DNA of 64,000 nucleotides. Source: Actinomycetota bacterium (GTDB taxonomy: Bacteria > Actinomycetota > Actinomycetes > Streptosporangiales > Streptosporangiaceae). The notes beneath the pieces are model-generated. The model was not told the origin of the DNA. It did not search any database and worked only from the letters and a program-made list of their open reading frames with translations. Below, one piece after another: positions 14,418 through 25,042 of this stretch. The translations under genes and the position numbers were made by a program. Location: assembly GCA_019240215.1 (NCBI GenBank), contig JAFAYQ010000004.1, positions 47,993 to 111,992 of the forward strand. Reading direction: 5' to 3'. How positions within the stretch are numbered: position 1 is the first letter of the stretch; every line of letters begins with the position of its first letter.

Positions 14418-15214
14418 CCACTTCCATCACCGACACCGGCGCCGGCCCGGGGACTCAGCTCCCCGGGCCGGCGGCCCGTGCCGGCACCAAAGTTCCCGCC
14501 GGTCGGGCGCCCGCGCGGTTGCTGGAGGCACTGGCCACCGTCCGCGACCCCGAGCTGGACGAGCCGATCACGGCGCTCGGCTTCGTCACCTCGTGTGACA
14601 TGTCGGCGGCGGGCGACGTCCAGGTGCGGCTGCGGCTGCCGACCTACTTCTGCGCCCCCAACTTCGCGTTCCTGATGGTGGCCGACGCCTACGACGCCGT
14701 GGCCGAGCTGCCCGGCGTCCGTAACGCCGAAATCGTGCTGGAAGAGCACTTCGCCTCCGACCAGATCAACGGCGGGGTGGCCGCTCAGGCCGGCTTCGCC
14801 CGGTCGTTCGACGGCGAGGCGGTCGGCGAGCTCGGCGACCTGCGGGCCGACTTCCTGCGCAAGGCCGTGATGGCCGGCACCGACCTGGTCACCCGGCCGC
14901 TGCTGGCGGCCGGCCTGCCGCCCACCGACCTGCCCCAGCTCACCCTGGGCGACCTGTCGCCGTCGCGCGAGCTGGACCGGCTCCGGCAGCGCCGGGCCGA
15001 CCTGGGCCTGCCCGTCGGCGACGACGCGCTCGTGCTGATCGACCCGAAGACCGGCGGCCCGATCGAGGGCAAGGCGGCCGAGCTGCACCTGCGCAAGGCC
15101 CGGCTGACCCGGATCAGCATCGAATCGAACGGCAGCATCTGCCGCGGCATGCTCCAGCACCGCTACAACAACAGCAAAGGCCAGGGAGAAAGCACCGGCG
15201 AGGAGGACCAATGA
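14414..15214 (+). CDS. DUF59 / MIP18-type iron-sulfur assembly-like protein
   Basis: The 266-residue protein opens with a DUF59 domain: RLLEALATVRDPELDEPITALGFVTSCDMSAAGDVQVRLRLPTYFCAPNFAFLMVADAYDAV. DUF59 proteins take part in Fe-S or metal-cofactor assembly (SufT, Mrp N-terminus). The Cys in PTYFCAPNF matches the usual functional cysteine. The C-terminal 150 residues have no family I recognise, with SICRGMLQHR near the end. The start overlaps the amidohydrolase and the stop overlaps the alcohol dehydrogenase (both ATGA), so all three are coupled. A role in loading the di-iron or 2Fe-2S centres is an inference. Confidence 0.85.
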   Translation: MTTSITDTGAGPGTQLPGPAARAGTKVPAGRAPARLLEALATVRDPELDEPITALGFVTSCDMSAAGDVQVRLRLPTYFCAPNFAFLMVADAYDAVAELPGVRNAEIVLEEHFASDQINGGVAAQAGFARSFDGEAVGELGDLRADFLRKAVMAGTDLVTRPLLAAGLPPTDLPQLTLGDLSPSRELDRLRQRRADLGLPVGDDALVLIDPKTGGPIEGKAAELHLRKARLTRISIESNGSICRGMLQHRYNNSKGQGESTGEEDQ

Positions 15215-16236
15215 AGGCCGTCCGCTTGCACGCGTTCAACCAGTCGCCGCAGATCGACGACGTCCCGGAGCCCAAGATCACCCATCCGCTGGACGTGATC
15301 GTGAAGATCGGCGGGGCCGGGGTCTGCCCGACCGACCTGCACATCACCCTCGGCCAGTGGGACAGCCGGATGAACACGCCGCTGCCCTACACGCTGGGCC
15401 ACGAGAACGCGGGCTGGGTCTCCGAGGTCGGCTCGGCCGTCACCAACGTGGCCGTCGGCGACACCGTGATCCTGCACCCCACCCCGACCTGCGGACTCTG
15501 CCACGCCTGCCGGGCGGGCGACGACATGCACTGCATCAACAGCACGTTCCCGGGGCTGTCGACCGACGGCGGCATGGCTGAGTACCTGCTCACCTCGGCC
15601 CGGGCCTGCATCAAGCTCGACCCGTCCACCCAGCCCAAGGACGTGGCGGCGCTGGCCGACGCCGGCATCACCGCCTACCACGCGGTCCGCAAGGCCCTGC
15701 CGCTGCTCTACCCGGGTACCACCTGCGTCGTCATCGGGGCCGGGGGCCTCGGCCACATCGGCATCCAGTCGCTGGCCGCGCTCAGCGCCACCCGGATCAT
15801 CGTGGTCGACCGCAACCCGGACGCGCTCAAGCTGGCCGAGCAGCTCGGCGCCAGCCACACCGTGGTCGCCGACGGCAACCAGGTCGAGGCGGTCAAGGAG
15901 CTGACCGACGGCAACGGCGCCAACGTGGTGCTGGACTTCGTGGCGGAAGAGGGCGCCGAGAACGAAGGCTGGGACATGACCGCCCCGGGCGGTTCGTACT
16001 TCGTCATCGGCTACGGCGGCACCCTGCACATCCCGACCCTGGACATCGTCTCCACCGAGCGCAACGTCATCGGCAACATCGTCGGGACCTACAACGAACT
16101 GGCCGAGCTGATGCAGCTGGCCCAGGCGGGCAAGGTCACCCTGCACACCCGGACCTACCCGCTGGACGCCGCGGTCGAAGCGCTCAACGATCTCGACGCG
16201 GGGCGAGTCCGCGGCCGCGCCATTCTCGTCCCGTAA
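15211..16236 (+). CDS. Zinc-dependent alcohol dehydrogenase of the prm cluster
   Basis: The 341-residue medium-chain dehydrogenase should oxidise the alcohol made by the monooxygenase. It has the catalytic zinc Cys in GGAGVCPTDLH and GHENAGWVSEVGSAV, the structural zinc loop CGLCHACRAGDDMHC, and the nucleotide fold GAGGLGHIGIQSLAAL followed by VDRNPDALKLA (Asp after the second strand, favouring NAD). The short GHENAG form and length fit the NAD-dependent secondary/primary ADH group. ATG at 15211 overlaps the DUF59 stop. GroEL follows after 36 bases. Confidence 0.93.
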   Translation: MKAVRLHAFNQSPQIDDVPEPKITHPLDVIVKIGGAGVCPTDLHITLGQWDSRMNTPLPYTLGHENAGWVSEVGSAVTNVAVGDTVILHPTPTCGLCHACRAGDDMHCINSTFPGLSTDGGMAEYLLTSARACIKLDPSTQPKDVAALADAGITAYHAVRKALPLLYPGTTCVVIGAGGLGHIGIQSLAALSATRIIVVDRNPDALKLAEQLGASHTVVADGNQVEAVKELTDGNGANVVLDFVAEEGAENEGWDMTAPGGSYFVIGYGGTLHIPTLDIVSTERNVIGNIVGTYNELAELMQLAQAGKVTLHTRTYPLDAAVEALNDLDAGRVRGRAILVP

Positions 16237-17967
<1,731 letters not shown>

Positions 17968-18011
17968 GCTCGTAGCGCCTGACTTGGTCGAACACATGAG
18001 GTTCCGCTGAC

Positions 18012-19319
18012 TTGGTCCCGCTGACCGGCGATTCCAGCATTGGCTCTGCCGCCGACCCGTCGGCTCCAACGGAATACGCGGAGCGGAGTGGGCTGCGCCT
18101 GCTCCGCTCCCGCGGCCGGTTCCGCGGCAGCCTGGCCCTGCTCGGGCCCGCGTTCGTGGCCGCCGTGGCCTACGTCGACCCCGGCAACTTCGCCACCAAC
18201 GTCTCGGCCGGCGCCCAGTTCGGCTACGGCCTGGCCTGGGTGGTGCTGCTCGCCAACCTGATGGCGATGCTGGTGCAGTACCTGTCGGCCAAGGTCGGCG
18301 TGGCCACCGGCCGTGACCTGCCCGAACTGTGCCGGGAGCTGTTCCCGCGGACGGTCACCCGGGTGCTGTGGGGCCAGGCCGAGCTGATCGCCATCGCCAC
18401 CGACCTGGCCGAGTTCGTCGGCGCCGCGATCGGCCTCAACCTGTTGTTCGGGGTGCCGCCGCTGCTGGCCGGGCTGATGACGGCGGTGATCGCGTTCGGG
18501 ATCCTCGGCCTCCAGCACCGCGGCTACCGCCGGTTCGAGCTGGCCATCACCGCGCTGCTCGGCATCGTCTCGCTCGGCTTCGCCTACGACCTGGCGGTGG
18601 TGCACGCCTCCCCGGGCAGCATGGCGGCCGGCCTGGTGCCGACCCTGGCGCCCAGCAGCCTGCTGCTGGTGTGCGGCATCATCGGCGCGACCGTCATGCC
18701 GCACGCCATCTACCTGCACTCGGCCCTGACCAAGTCCCGGGTGACCTGCTCCGACGACGACGAGCGGCGCGAGCTGCTCAAGTTCCAGAAGCTGGACGTG
18801 CTCGTCGCGCTGGGGGCGGCCGGGCTGATCAACCTGGCCATGCTGTACGTGGCGGCCGCCCTGTTCTCCCGCACCGGATTCTCGGCCGCCAACGCGATCG
18901 CCTCGGCCCACACCGGGCTCGGCCGCCTGGTCGGCGGCGGGGCGGCGCTGGCGTTCGCGGTCGCGCTGCTCGCCTCCGGGCTGTCCTCCTCCAGCGTCGG
19001 CACCTACGCCGGCCAGGTCGTCATGCAGGGCTTCATCCAGCGCCGGATACCGTTGTTCGTCCGCCGGGCGGTGACGATGACACCGGCCCTGATCGTACTC
19101 GGCCTGAACCTGCCCGCCACCGCCAGCCTGGTCATCTCCCAGGTGGTGCTGTCGTTCGGCATCCCGTTCGCGCTGATCCCGCTGGTCCTGCTCAGCCGCC
19201 GCCCGGACGTGATGGGGGCGCTGGTCAACCGCCGTCTGACCACGGTCGCCAGCATGGCGGTGGCCGCCGTCATCGTCGCCCTGAACGTGTTCCTGATCGT
19301 CGTCACGTTCGCCGGCTGA
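18012..19319 (+). CDS. mntH: Nramp-family divalent metal transporter
   Basis: The 435-residue membrane protein imports Mn2+ or Fe2+ with protons. Hallmarks are VAYVDPGNFATN (DPGN, helix 1) and GATVMPHAIYLHSAL (MPH, helix 6), with about eleven hydrophobic helices. The likely start is TTG at 18012, nine bases after GAGG; no closer ATG exists. The N-terminal 35 residues are hydrophilic. It lies 44 bases after groEL with no evident terminator, so read-through from the di-iron monooxygenase operon could raise metal uptake; this is inferred. CTGACTTGGTC is repeated at 17979 and 18007 around the start. Confidence 0.93.
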   Translation: MVPLTGDSSIGSAADPSAPTEYAERSGLRLLRSRGRFRGSLALLGPAFVAAVAYVDPGNFATNVSAGAQFGYGLAWVVLLANLMAMLVQYLSAKVGVATGRDLPELCRELFPRTVTRVLWGQAELIAIATDLAEFVGAAIGLNLLFGVPPLLAGLMTAVIAFGILGLQHRGYRRFELAITALLGIVSLGFAYDLAVVHASPGSMAAGLVPTLAPSSLLLVCGIIGATVMPHAIYLHSALTKSRVTCSDDDERRELLKFQKLDVLVALGAAGLINLAMLYVAAALFSRTGFSAANAIASAHTGLGRLVGGGAALAFAVALLASGLSSSSVGTYAGQVVMQGFIQRRIPLFVRRAVTMTPALIVLGLNLPATASLVISQVVLSFGIPFALIPLVLLSRRPDVMGALVNRRLTTVASMAVAAVIVALNVFLIVVTFAG

Positions 19320-19355
19320 CCCGGCCGGCTGACCGGCGGCGCCCGCCGGCTGACC
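19311..19355. repeat. Three 11-bp copies carrying the mntH stop codon
   Basis: GCCGGCTGACC occurs at 19311-19321, 19324-19334 and 19345-19355. The first copy contains the mntH stop codon TGA. Between the second and third copies CCGGCGG and CCGCCGG form a short 7-bp hairpin that could help termination. Confidence 0.75.
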
Positions 19356-19397
19356 CCCGGGGCGCCCGGTAACCGGGTCCGGACGGTATGAGACATT

Positions 19398-20123
19398 GTG
19401 CCCATGCCTGATCTCCCCTATCCCGGCGACGGCGGCATGGTTCATGGTCATCTGGCTGTACCCGGTGGTGCCGGGAGCGTCCCGCCCCCGGAACGCTGGC
19501 CCGGGGTCGTGGTCATCCACGAAGCCTTCGGCCTGACCGAGGGGATCCGGCAGCAGGCCGACCGGCTGGCCAGCCAGGGCTACCTGGCCTTCGCGCCCGA
19601 CCTGTACGGCGGCAAGAACTGGGTCCGCTGCGTCCGCGGCGCCACCCAGCAGCTGCGGGCCAAGACCGGGCCGGCCTTCACCGCGATCGAGGCGGCTCGC
19701 GCCTGGCTGGCGTCCCGGCCGGACTGCTCGGGGACCACCGGCGTGATCGGCTTCTGTATGGGCGGCGGCTTCGCCCTGCTGTGCGCCCCGCGCGACGGCT
19801 TCGCGGCCGTCAGCGTCAACTACGGCGAGGTCCCGGCCGACGCCGAGGCCTTCCTGGAGGGCGCCTGCCCGGTCGTCGGCAGCTTCGGCGCCCGCGACCC
19901 GATGGGCGCCCAGCCCCCCAGCCGACTGGAGCAGGCGCTGACCTCGCTGGGCGTCCCGCACGACATCAAGGTCTACCCCGAGGCCGGGCACCGCTTCATG
20001 CACAAGGGTTCGGCCGCCCTCGCCCCGCTGGCCGGCGCCGCCCACATGGGTTACCACGAGTCGGCCGCTGAAGACTCCTGGCGCCGCATCTTCGCCTTCT
20101 TCGACGAGCACCTGCGCCGGTAG
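19398..20123 (+). CDS. Dienelactone hydrolase family protein
   Basis: The 241-residue alpha/beta hydrolase has the DLH signature: PGVVVIHEAFGLTEGIRQQADRLASQGYLAFAPDLY, a cysteine nucleophile in GFCMGGGFALL, an acid in SFGARDPMG and the catalytic His in EAGHRFMH. DLH enzymes open lactones in chlorocatechol-type pathways, though many act on other esters. GTG at 19398 and ATG at 19404 are both possible; neither has a good ribosome site. It converges with an enoyl-CoA hydratase gene across 14 bases. Confidence 0.9.
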   Translation: MPMPDLPYPGDGGMVHGHLAVPGGAGSVPPPERWPGVVVIHEAFGLTEGIRQQADRLASQGYLAFAPDLYGGKNWVRCVRGATQQLRAKTGPAFTAIEAARAWLASRPDCSGTTGVIGFCMGGGFALLCAPRDGFAAVSVNYGEVPADAEAFLEGACPVVGSFGARDPMGAQPPSRLEQALTSLGVPHDIKVYPEAGHRFMHKGSAALAPLAGAAHMGYHESAAEDSWRRIFAFFDEHLRR

Positions 20124-20137
20124 GCGGCCGGGGCCGC

Positions 20138-20920
20138 CTAGTGGCCGACGTACCTGGGCCGCTCCTTGCGGACGAACGCCGCCGTCGCCTCCCGGTGGTC
20201 CACCGTCCGCCCCAGTTCCTCCTGCAGCACCGCCTCTTCCTCGAGCGCATCCTCCAGCCCGTGGGCGGCCGCGAACAGGACCTCCTGCTTGATCGCGCGG
20301 TAGGCCGCGGTCGGGCCGGCCGCCAGCCGCCGGACCAGGTCGAGCGCGTTCTCCGGCAGCTCGTCGTCCGGCACCACCGTGGTCAGCAGGCCCAGCTCCA
20401 GCGCCCGGCCGGCCGGCACCGGCTCGGCCAGCATCAGCAGTTCGGTGGCGCGGGCGGGTCCCGCCAGCCGGGACAGCGTCCACGACACGCCGGTGTCCGG
20501 GCCCAGTCCGACCGCGGAAAACGACATCACCAGGGCTGCGCTCTCCGCCGCGATGCGGAAGTCGCAGGCCAGCGCCAGGCCCGCGCCGGCCCCGGCCGCC
20601 ACCCCGTTGACCGCCGCCACCACCGGTTTGGGCATGCTGGCGATCTCTATCACGATCGGGTTGTAATGCTCCCGCACGGTGTTCAGCGCGGGGGCGCCCG
20701 ACTCCAGCTGGCCCGAGTGCTCAACCAGGTCCTGACCTGCGCAAAAACCTCGGCCCTGACCGGTCAGGAGCACCGCCCGGACCGGCTCGGCGGCCGCCCG
20801 GCGGACCGCCGCCAGCAGCCCTTCCTTCATCTCGGTGGTCAGCGCGTTCAGCGCCTTGGGCCGGTTGAGCCGGATCACGGCCACGTCACCGGCTGTTTCG
20901 TAGAGCACGCTGTCGGTCAT
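20138..20920 (-). CDS. Enoyl-CoA hydratase/isomerase family protein
   Basis: The 260-residue crotonase-fold enzyme has the CoA-binding and oxyanion segments VLLTGQGRGFCAGQDL and VAAVNGVAAGAGAGLALACDFRIA. At the position of the second catalytic Glu of true hydratases it has GLGPDTGVSW, an Asp-containing form typical of PaaG-like isomerases, so it may isomerise an epoxy- or enoyl-CoA rather than hydrate it. ATG at 20920. No other phenylacetate genes are next to it. Family certain, reaction unsure. Confidence 0.88.
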   Translation of the reverse strand: MTDSVLYETAGDVAVIRLNRPKALNALTTEMKEGLLAAVRRAAAEPVRAVLLTGQGRGFCAGQDLVEHSGQLESGAPALNTVREHYNPIVIEIASMPKPVVAAVNGVAAGAGAGLALACDFRIAAESAALVMSFSAVGLGPDTGVSWTLSRLAGPARATELLMLAEPVPAGRALELGLLTTVVPDDELPENALDLVRRLAAGPTAAYRAIKQEVLFAAAHGLEDALEEEAVLQEELGRTVDHREATAAFVRKERPRYVGH

Positions 20921-21164
20921 CGGAGTCCTTCCGGATCATCACGGGCGGCGGGGCCGACACGCGGGAAACCAGGTAACAAACCCAGTGTCGCAGCACCCCA
21001 GACGCCTCGCCCGAACGCGATCATTACCATTCTGCGTCTGAACACGGGATAATAGGGCGACTGACAGAGACGGTTGAGACTGGCCGGTTCCGCCGCTGAC
21101 GCTGGGACCGCGGGGTGTGGGCAAGGCAAGAGTCCGGCGCGGATTTCACGAGAAGGAGTGCAGG

Positions 21165-21332
21165 ATGGCGGCGATGAAGCCGCGGACGGGCGACGGTCCG
21201 CTTGAGGTCACCAAAGAGGGACGTGGCATTGTCATGCGTGTGCCCCTCGAAGGCGGTGGCCGGCTGGTGGTCGAACTGTCCGCTGACGAGGCGGCCAAGC
21301 TGGGCGATGCCCTGAAAACGGTCGTCGGCTGA
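21165..21332 (+). CDS. DUF3117 family small protein
   Basis: The 55-residue protein (starting MAAMKPRTGDGPLEV, then EGRGIVMRVPLEGGG, ending LGDALKTVVG) matches the highly conserved actinobacterial DUF3117 family, whose function is unknown. ATG at 21165 follows AAGGAGTG. The stop lies two bases before the aminopeptidase start, so the two are probably cotranscribed. GATAAT at 21048-21053 is a possible -10 element about 115 bases upstream. Size and sequence are typical. Confidence 0.93.
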   Translation: MAAMKPRTGDGPLEVTKEGRGIVMRVPLEGGGRLVVELSADEAAKLGDALKTVVG

Positions 21333-21334
21333 CG

Positions 21335-22885
21335 TTGCCGGTAGATATCGATGTCACCCCGCACCTGGCGGCGGTCGACGACGTCCTGACGGCGCCCGGC
21401 GGTACCGACGGCGCGGCCCTGGTCGCGGTCCCGGTGCGGCGCCCCCGGCTGCAGGACGAGGACGCCGGCTGGGACGCGGTCACCGGCATCGGGACGGCCG
21501 CCCTGGGCCAGGCCATCGGCCTCACGGTGGCCGAGGTGGTGACCGCCTACGGGCTGTCCGGCAAGCCCGGTGAGGCGGTCAAGGTGGCGGCCCGGACCGC
21601 GGACGGGGTGGTCCGCCTGGTCCTGCTCGGTCTCGGTGACGGCACCGAGGCCGACCTGCGCCGGGCCGGAGCCGCGCTCGCCCGGCAGGTCGACGAGGGT
21701 GCCACCGCGCTGGCCGCGCTGCCGGACGACACCGATACCGATCCGTTCGTCGAAGGCGTGCTGCTCGGCGGCTACAAGTTCGCCCTGCGGGGCCGCGACG
21801 ACCACGACGATTCTGATCATGGAATAAAGGGGCGCCGGTCGGTTCGGCTGCTGACTTCGGCGGGTTCCCCCGCTCAGCGCGCCGGCGTGATCGCGGCCGC
21901 CGTGTCGCTGGCCCGGGACCTGGTCAACACGCCGTCCGACGTCAAGACGCCCGCGTGGCTGGCCGACCAGGCGGTCGCGGCGGCCGGGCGGTCCGCCCTG
22001 GCGGTCCGGGTCCGGGACGAAGCGGAGCTGGCGGCCGAGGGGTTCGGCGGCCTCCTCGCGGTCGGATCCGGCTCGGTTCACCCGCCCCGGCTGATCGAGC
22101 TGAGCTACCAGCCCGAGGGCGCCCGCGACCACGTGGTGCTGATCGGCAAGGGCATCACGTTCGACAGCGGTGGCCTGTCGCTCAAGCCCAACGAGGCCAT
22201 GAAGGCGATGAAGACCGACATGGCGGGCGGCGCCGCCGTCATCGGGGTGCTGTCGGCGCTGGCCGCGCTGGCGGTCCCGGTCCGGGTCACCGGCCTGATT
22301 GGCGCGGCCGAGAACCTGCCGTCGGGCTCGGCCATGCGCCCCGGCGACGTCATCACCAGCTACGGCGGCCGCACCGTCGAGGTGCTGAACACCGACGCCG
22401 AGGGCCGCCTGGTCCTGGCCGACCTGCTCGGCTACGCCGCCACTCTCGACCCTGGCACCACCGTTGACCTGGCCACCCTGACCGGCGCGGTCCGGGTCGC
22501 GCTGGGCGGCCAGATCGGTGCCCTGTACGCGAGCGCCGACGACCTGGCGGCCGACCTGACCGCGGCCGGCCGGGCGGTCGGTGAGCGGCTGTGGCGGATG
22601 CCGCTGCCGGAGGACTACGGCACGGCGCTGACTTCGGTCACCGCCGACCTGGCGCACGTGCCCAGCGCGATGAACGGCGCCCGCAACGGCCAGGCCGGCT
22701 CGATCGTGGCCGCCCTGTTCCTGCGCGAGTTCACCGGCGGCCGCCGCTGGGCCCACCTGGACATCGCGGGCCCGTCCCGCTCCGGGTCCGACGACGGCGA
22801 GCTGACCAAGGGCGGCACCGGTTTCGGCACCCGCCTGCTGCTGCGCTGGCTGGCCCCCGGACCCGAATCCGAGCCCGCGGAGTGA
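21335..22885 (+). CDS. pepA: M17 leucyl aminopeptidase
   Basis: The 516-residue cytosolic metallo-aminopeptidase removes N-terminal residues in peptide turnover. Metal and catalytic segments are present: VLIGKGITFDSGGLSLKPNEAMKAMKTDMAGGAAVIG (Lys and Asp ligands) and VLNTDAEGRLVLADLL (the family signature). An N-terminal macro-like domain spans about residues 1-180. TTG at 21335 is the likely start, two bases after the DUF3117 stop. A short hydrophilic insert (DDHDDSDHGIKG, about 155-166) joins the two domains. Its stop abuts the stop of the convergent methyltransferase. Confidence 0.95.
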   Translation: MPVDIDVTPHLAAVDDVLTAPGGTDGAALVAVPVRRPRLQDEDAGWDAVTGIGTAALGQAIGLTVAEVVTAYGLSGKPGEAVKVAARTADGVVRLVLLGLGDGTEADLRRAGAALARQVDEGATALAALPDDTDTDPFVEGVLLGGYKFALRGRDDHDDSDHGIKGRRSVRLLTSAGSPAQRAGVIAAAVSLARDLVNTPSDVKTPAWLADQAVAAAGRSALAVRVRDEAELAAEGFGGLLAVGSGSVHPPRLIELSYQPEGARDHVVLIGKGITFDSGGLSLKPNEAMKAMKTDMAGGAAVIGVLSALAALAVPVRVTGLIGAAENLPSGSAMRPGDVITSYGGRTVEVLNTDAEGRLVLADLLGYAATLDPGTTVDLATLTGAVRVALGGQIGALYASADDLAADLTAAGRAVGERLWRMPLPEDYGTALTSVTADLAHVPSAMNGARNGQAGSIVAALFLREFTGGRRWAHLDIAGPSRSGSDDGELTKGGTGFGTRLLLRWLAPGPESEPAE

Positions 22886-23566
22886 TCAGGCGCGCTTGAC
22901 CGCGGCCAGCAGGCCCTCGCCGACCGGCAGGAACAGCGGGGTCAGGCGGTCGTCGGCCCGCAGGATCTCGGCCACCTCGCGGACCTGGGGCAGGTCGGGG
23001 CCGCCCCAGTCGGTCTCGGCCGCCTCCAGGCCGGCCAGCTCGGGCGGGATCACCACGTCGTCGAACGCGACGATGCCACCGACCCGCAGCAGCCGCAGCG
23101 CCGCCTCCAGGTAGTCCGGGTACTCGCGCACGTCGGTGTCGCAGAACACCAGGTCGTAGGTGCCGTCGGACAGGCGGGGGAGCACGTCGAGGGCCCGGCC
23201 GAGGATCAGCCGGTACCGGTTGGCCACGAACCCGGCCTCGGCGTACGCCTTGCGCGCCATCCGCTGGTACTCCGGCTCGAGGTCGACACTGGTCAGCACC
23301 CCGTCCGGGCGCATCCCGCGCAGCAGCCAGATACCCGACGAGCCGCACCCGGTGCCGATCTCGACCGCCGTGCGGGTCCCGATCGCGGCGGCCAGGAACC
23401 GCAGCGCCGCCCCGGTGGCCGGCCGGATCGGCTCGCAGCCGCCCAGATCGTCGGCGTTGGCCCGGGCCGCCAGCAGCGGCTCGTCCTCGGGCAGGTAGCC
23501 GTCCGCGTAGCCGAGGGCCGCGTGTACCGTCGCGATGATTCCTCCCGGGCAGAAAACGGACCGCAC
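22886..23566 (-). CDS. SAM-dependent O-methyltransferase
   Basis: The 226-residue protein belongs to the catechol/caffeoyl-CoA O-methyltransferase-like family: AVEIGTGCGSSGIWLLRGM (SAM loop), VLTSVDLEPEYQRMARKAYAEAG (motif II acid), YDLVFCDTDVREYPDYLEAALRLLRVGGIVAFDDVV (metal-ligand Asp residues). In actinobacteria it commonly lies beside sigE, as it does here (divergent, 208 bases apart), but its substrate is unknown. Its stop codon directly abuts the pepA stop (TGA/TCA). Confidence 0.9.
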   Translation of the reverse strand: MRSVFCPGGIIATVHAALGYADGYLPEDEPLLAARANADDLGGCEPIRPATGAALRFLAAAIGTRTAVEIGTGCGSSGIWLLRGMRPDGVLTSVDLEPEYQRMARKAYAEAGFVANRYRLILGRALDVLPRLSDGTYDLVFCDTDVREYPDYLEAALRLLRVGGIVAFDDVVIPPELAGLEAAETDWGGPDLPQVREVAEILRADDRLTPLFLPVGEGLLAAVKRA

Positions 23567-23774
23567 AGGGAGCCTAGCGCCCGCCGCCAGGCTCGGGAAC
23601 CAATTCGGCCGGGTCGGCCGTTAGGCAAGTCGGCAGGTAAGCGACCCCTTCCCGCCCCGCTGGGGCGCGCGGTCGCCCGGTCCGCCGGGACCTTGGCCGG
23701 GTAAGTGGCACAACCGGAGAATCGCGGGCACGATGGTGGTAACGGCAGTTCGGGACGAGGTGAGGGAGGTCGGC

Positions 23775-24404
23775 GTGGACGACGCTGGCTCGCGGCCCGC
23801 CTCGCCTCCGGCTCCGGTTCCGGTTCCGGCGCCGGAGTGGACGGCACCGAGCTGGGACGACGTCGTCCGCACGCACTCGACCCGGGTGTACCGCCTGGCC
23901 TACCGGCTGACCGGCAACCCGCACGACGCCGAGGACCTCACCCAGGAGGTCTTCGTCCGGGTGTTCCGCTCGCTGGCCAGCTACACGCCGGGGACGTTCG
24001 AGGGCTGGCTGCACCGGATCACCACCAACCTGTTCCTGGACATGGCCCGGCGCCGCCAGCGGATCCGGTTCGAGGGCCTCGGGCAGGACGTCGAGGGCCG
24101 GCTGCCGGGCGGGGATCCCACCCCGGCCGAGGCGTTCGACGACCGCCACCTGGACGGCGACATCCAGGCCGCGCTGCGCGACCTCGCCCCCGAGTACCGG
24201 GCCGCGGTGGTGCTGTGCGACATCGAGGGCCTGTCGTACGAGGAGATCGCGGCCACCCTGGGGGTGAAGATCGGCACCGTGCGGAGCCGCATCCACCGGG
24301 GCCGGGCCCAGCTGCGGACCGCGCTCGAGCACCGCCGCCCGCGCCGCCCGGCCGGCGGCCGGGCCACTCCCAGTCGCTCCGGAGCCGAGCGGGACGCGCC
24401 ATGA
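23775..24404 (+). CDS. sigE: ECF sigma factor, SigE type
   Basis: The 209-residue protein has sigma region 2 ([33 protein letters not shown], then [23 protein letters not shown]) and region 4 ([44 protein letters not shown]). It directs transcription during envelope stress. GTG at 23775 with GAGGGAGG five bases upstream is preferred; ATG at 23733 would add 14 residues but has no ribosome site. The end overlaps the anti-sigma gene (ATGA). The block sigE-anti-sigma-lipoprotein-tatB-mrp parallels sigE-rseA-htrA-tatB-mrp of mycobacteria. Confidence 0.92.
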   Translation: MDDAGSRPASPPAPVPVPAPEWTAPSWDDVVRTHSTRVYRLAYRLTGNPHDAEDLTQEVFVRVFRSLASYTPGTFEGWLHRITTNLFLDMARRRQRIRFEGLGQDVEGRLPGGDPTPAEAFDDRHLDGDIQAALRDLAPEYRAAVVLCDIEGLSYEEIAATLGVKIGTVRSRIHRGRAQLRTALEHRRPRRPAGGRATPSRSGAERDAP

Positions 24405-25042
24405 GCCATCTCGGGAACCGGCTCTCGGCGCTGATCGACGGCGAGCTGAGCGCTGCCGAACGCGACCGGGTGCACGCCCACCTGGCCGGCTGTGAAGCCT
24501 GCCGGGCCGAGGCCAACGACCTGCGGGCGCTCAAGAAGCGCATGCGCGACCTGGACGACGTGCTCCCCAGCGACGCACTGACCCGGCGGCTGACCCGCAT
24601 CGCCGAGCCGGGGGCCCCGGTCCCGCCCCGCCGCCGGGCCCGCCGGATGACCGGCTCACCGACCCGGCCCCAAGCCGGTTTTCGTACCGTCTCCCGGGCC
24701 GGAGCCACCACCGGAGTCACGGGCCGAGCCGGAGCCGGCCCGGGCGCGGGGCCCGCGGCCCGGCGGCCGGTTCCACCGGCGCCGGCCGCCCACGGCCAGC
24801 GGCCCGGCCACCGGCGGCACCGGGGCCGCTACCTGGCGCTCGGCGTCGTCTCGTGCATGGTCGCCGGGCTCAGCGTGACCGCGTTCACGATGGGCGGCGA
24901 CCAGCAGGCCCCCGGCCCGCGGATCACCCCTCAGGTCCAGCTGTACAGCGTCCAGCACGCGCTCACCACCGGGCAGCTGCCGCCCGGCGGCTCGTCCGGC
25001 GTGCCCGCTCCCGAGGTCACGAACTCGACCCCGCTGCCGTGA
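24401..25042 (+). CDS. rseA: Zinc-binding anti-sigma factor
   Basis: The 213-residue protein has an N-terminal ZAS/zf-HC2 domain with the motif HLAGCEAC (H-x3-C-x2-C) after [20 protein letters not shown] long Pro/Arg/Ala-rich linker follows, then one hydrophobic segment ([19 protein letters not shown]) near residue 145 and an extracytoplasmic tail. It should hold SigE at the membrane until released by stress. It overlaps sigE by four bases and the next lipoprotein gene by four (GTGA), so the three are coupled. Confidence 0.88.
   Translation: MSHLGNRLSALIDGELSAAERDRVHAHLAGCEACRAEANDLRALKKRMRDLDDVLPSDALTRRLTRIAEPGAPVPPRRRARRMTGSPTRPQAGFRTVSRAGATTGVTGRAGAGPGAGPAARRPVPPAPAAHGQRPGHRRHRGRYLALGVVSCMVAGLSVTAFTMGGDQQAPGPRITPQVQLYSVQHALTTGQLPPGGSSGVPAPEVTNSTPLP

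Noticed and set aside
14414..15214. DUF59 protein read as a phenylacetate PaaD
   Set aside because: The sequence is longer than PaaD, lacks its C-terminal Cys cluster pattern, and no paaABCE genes are adjacent.
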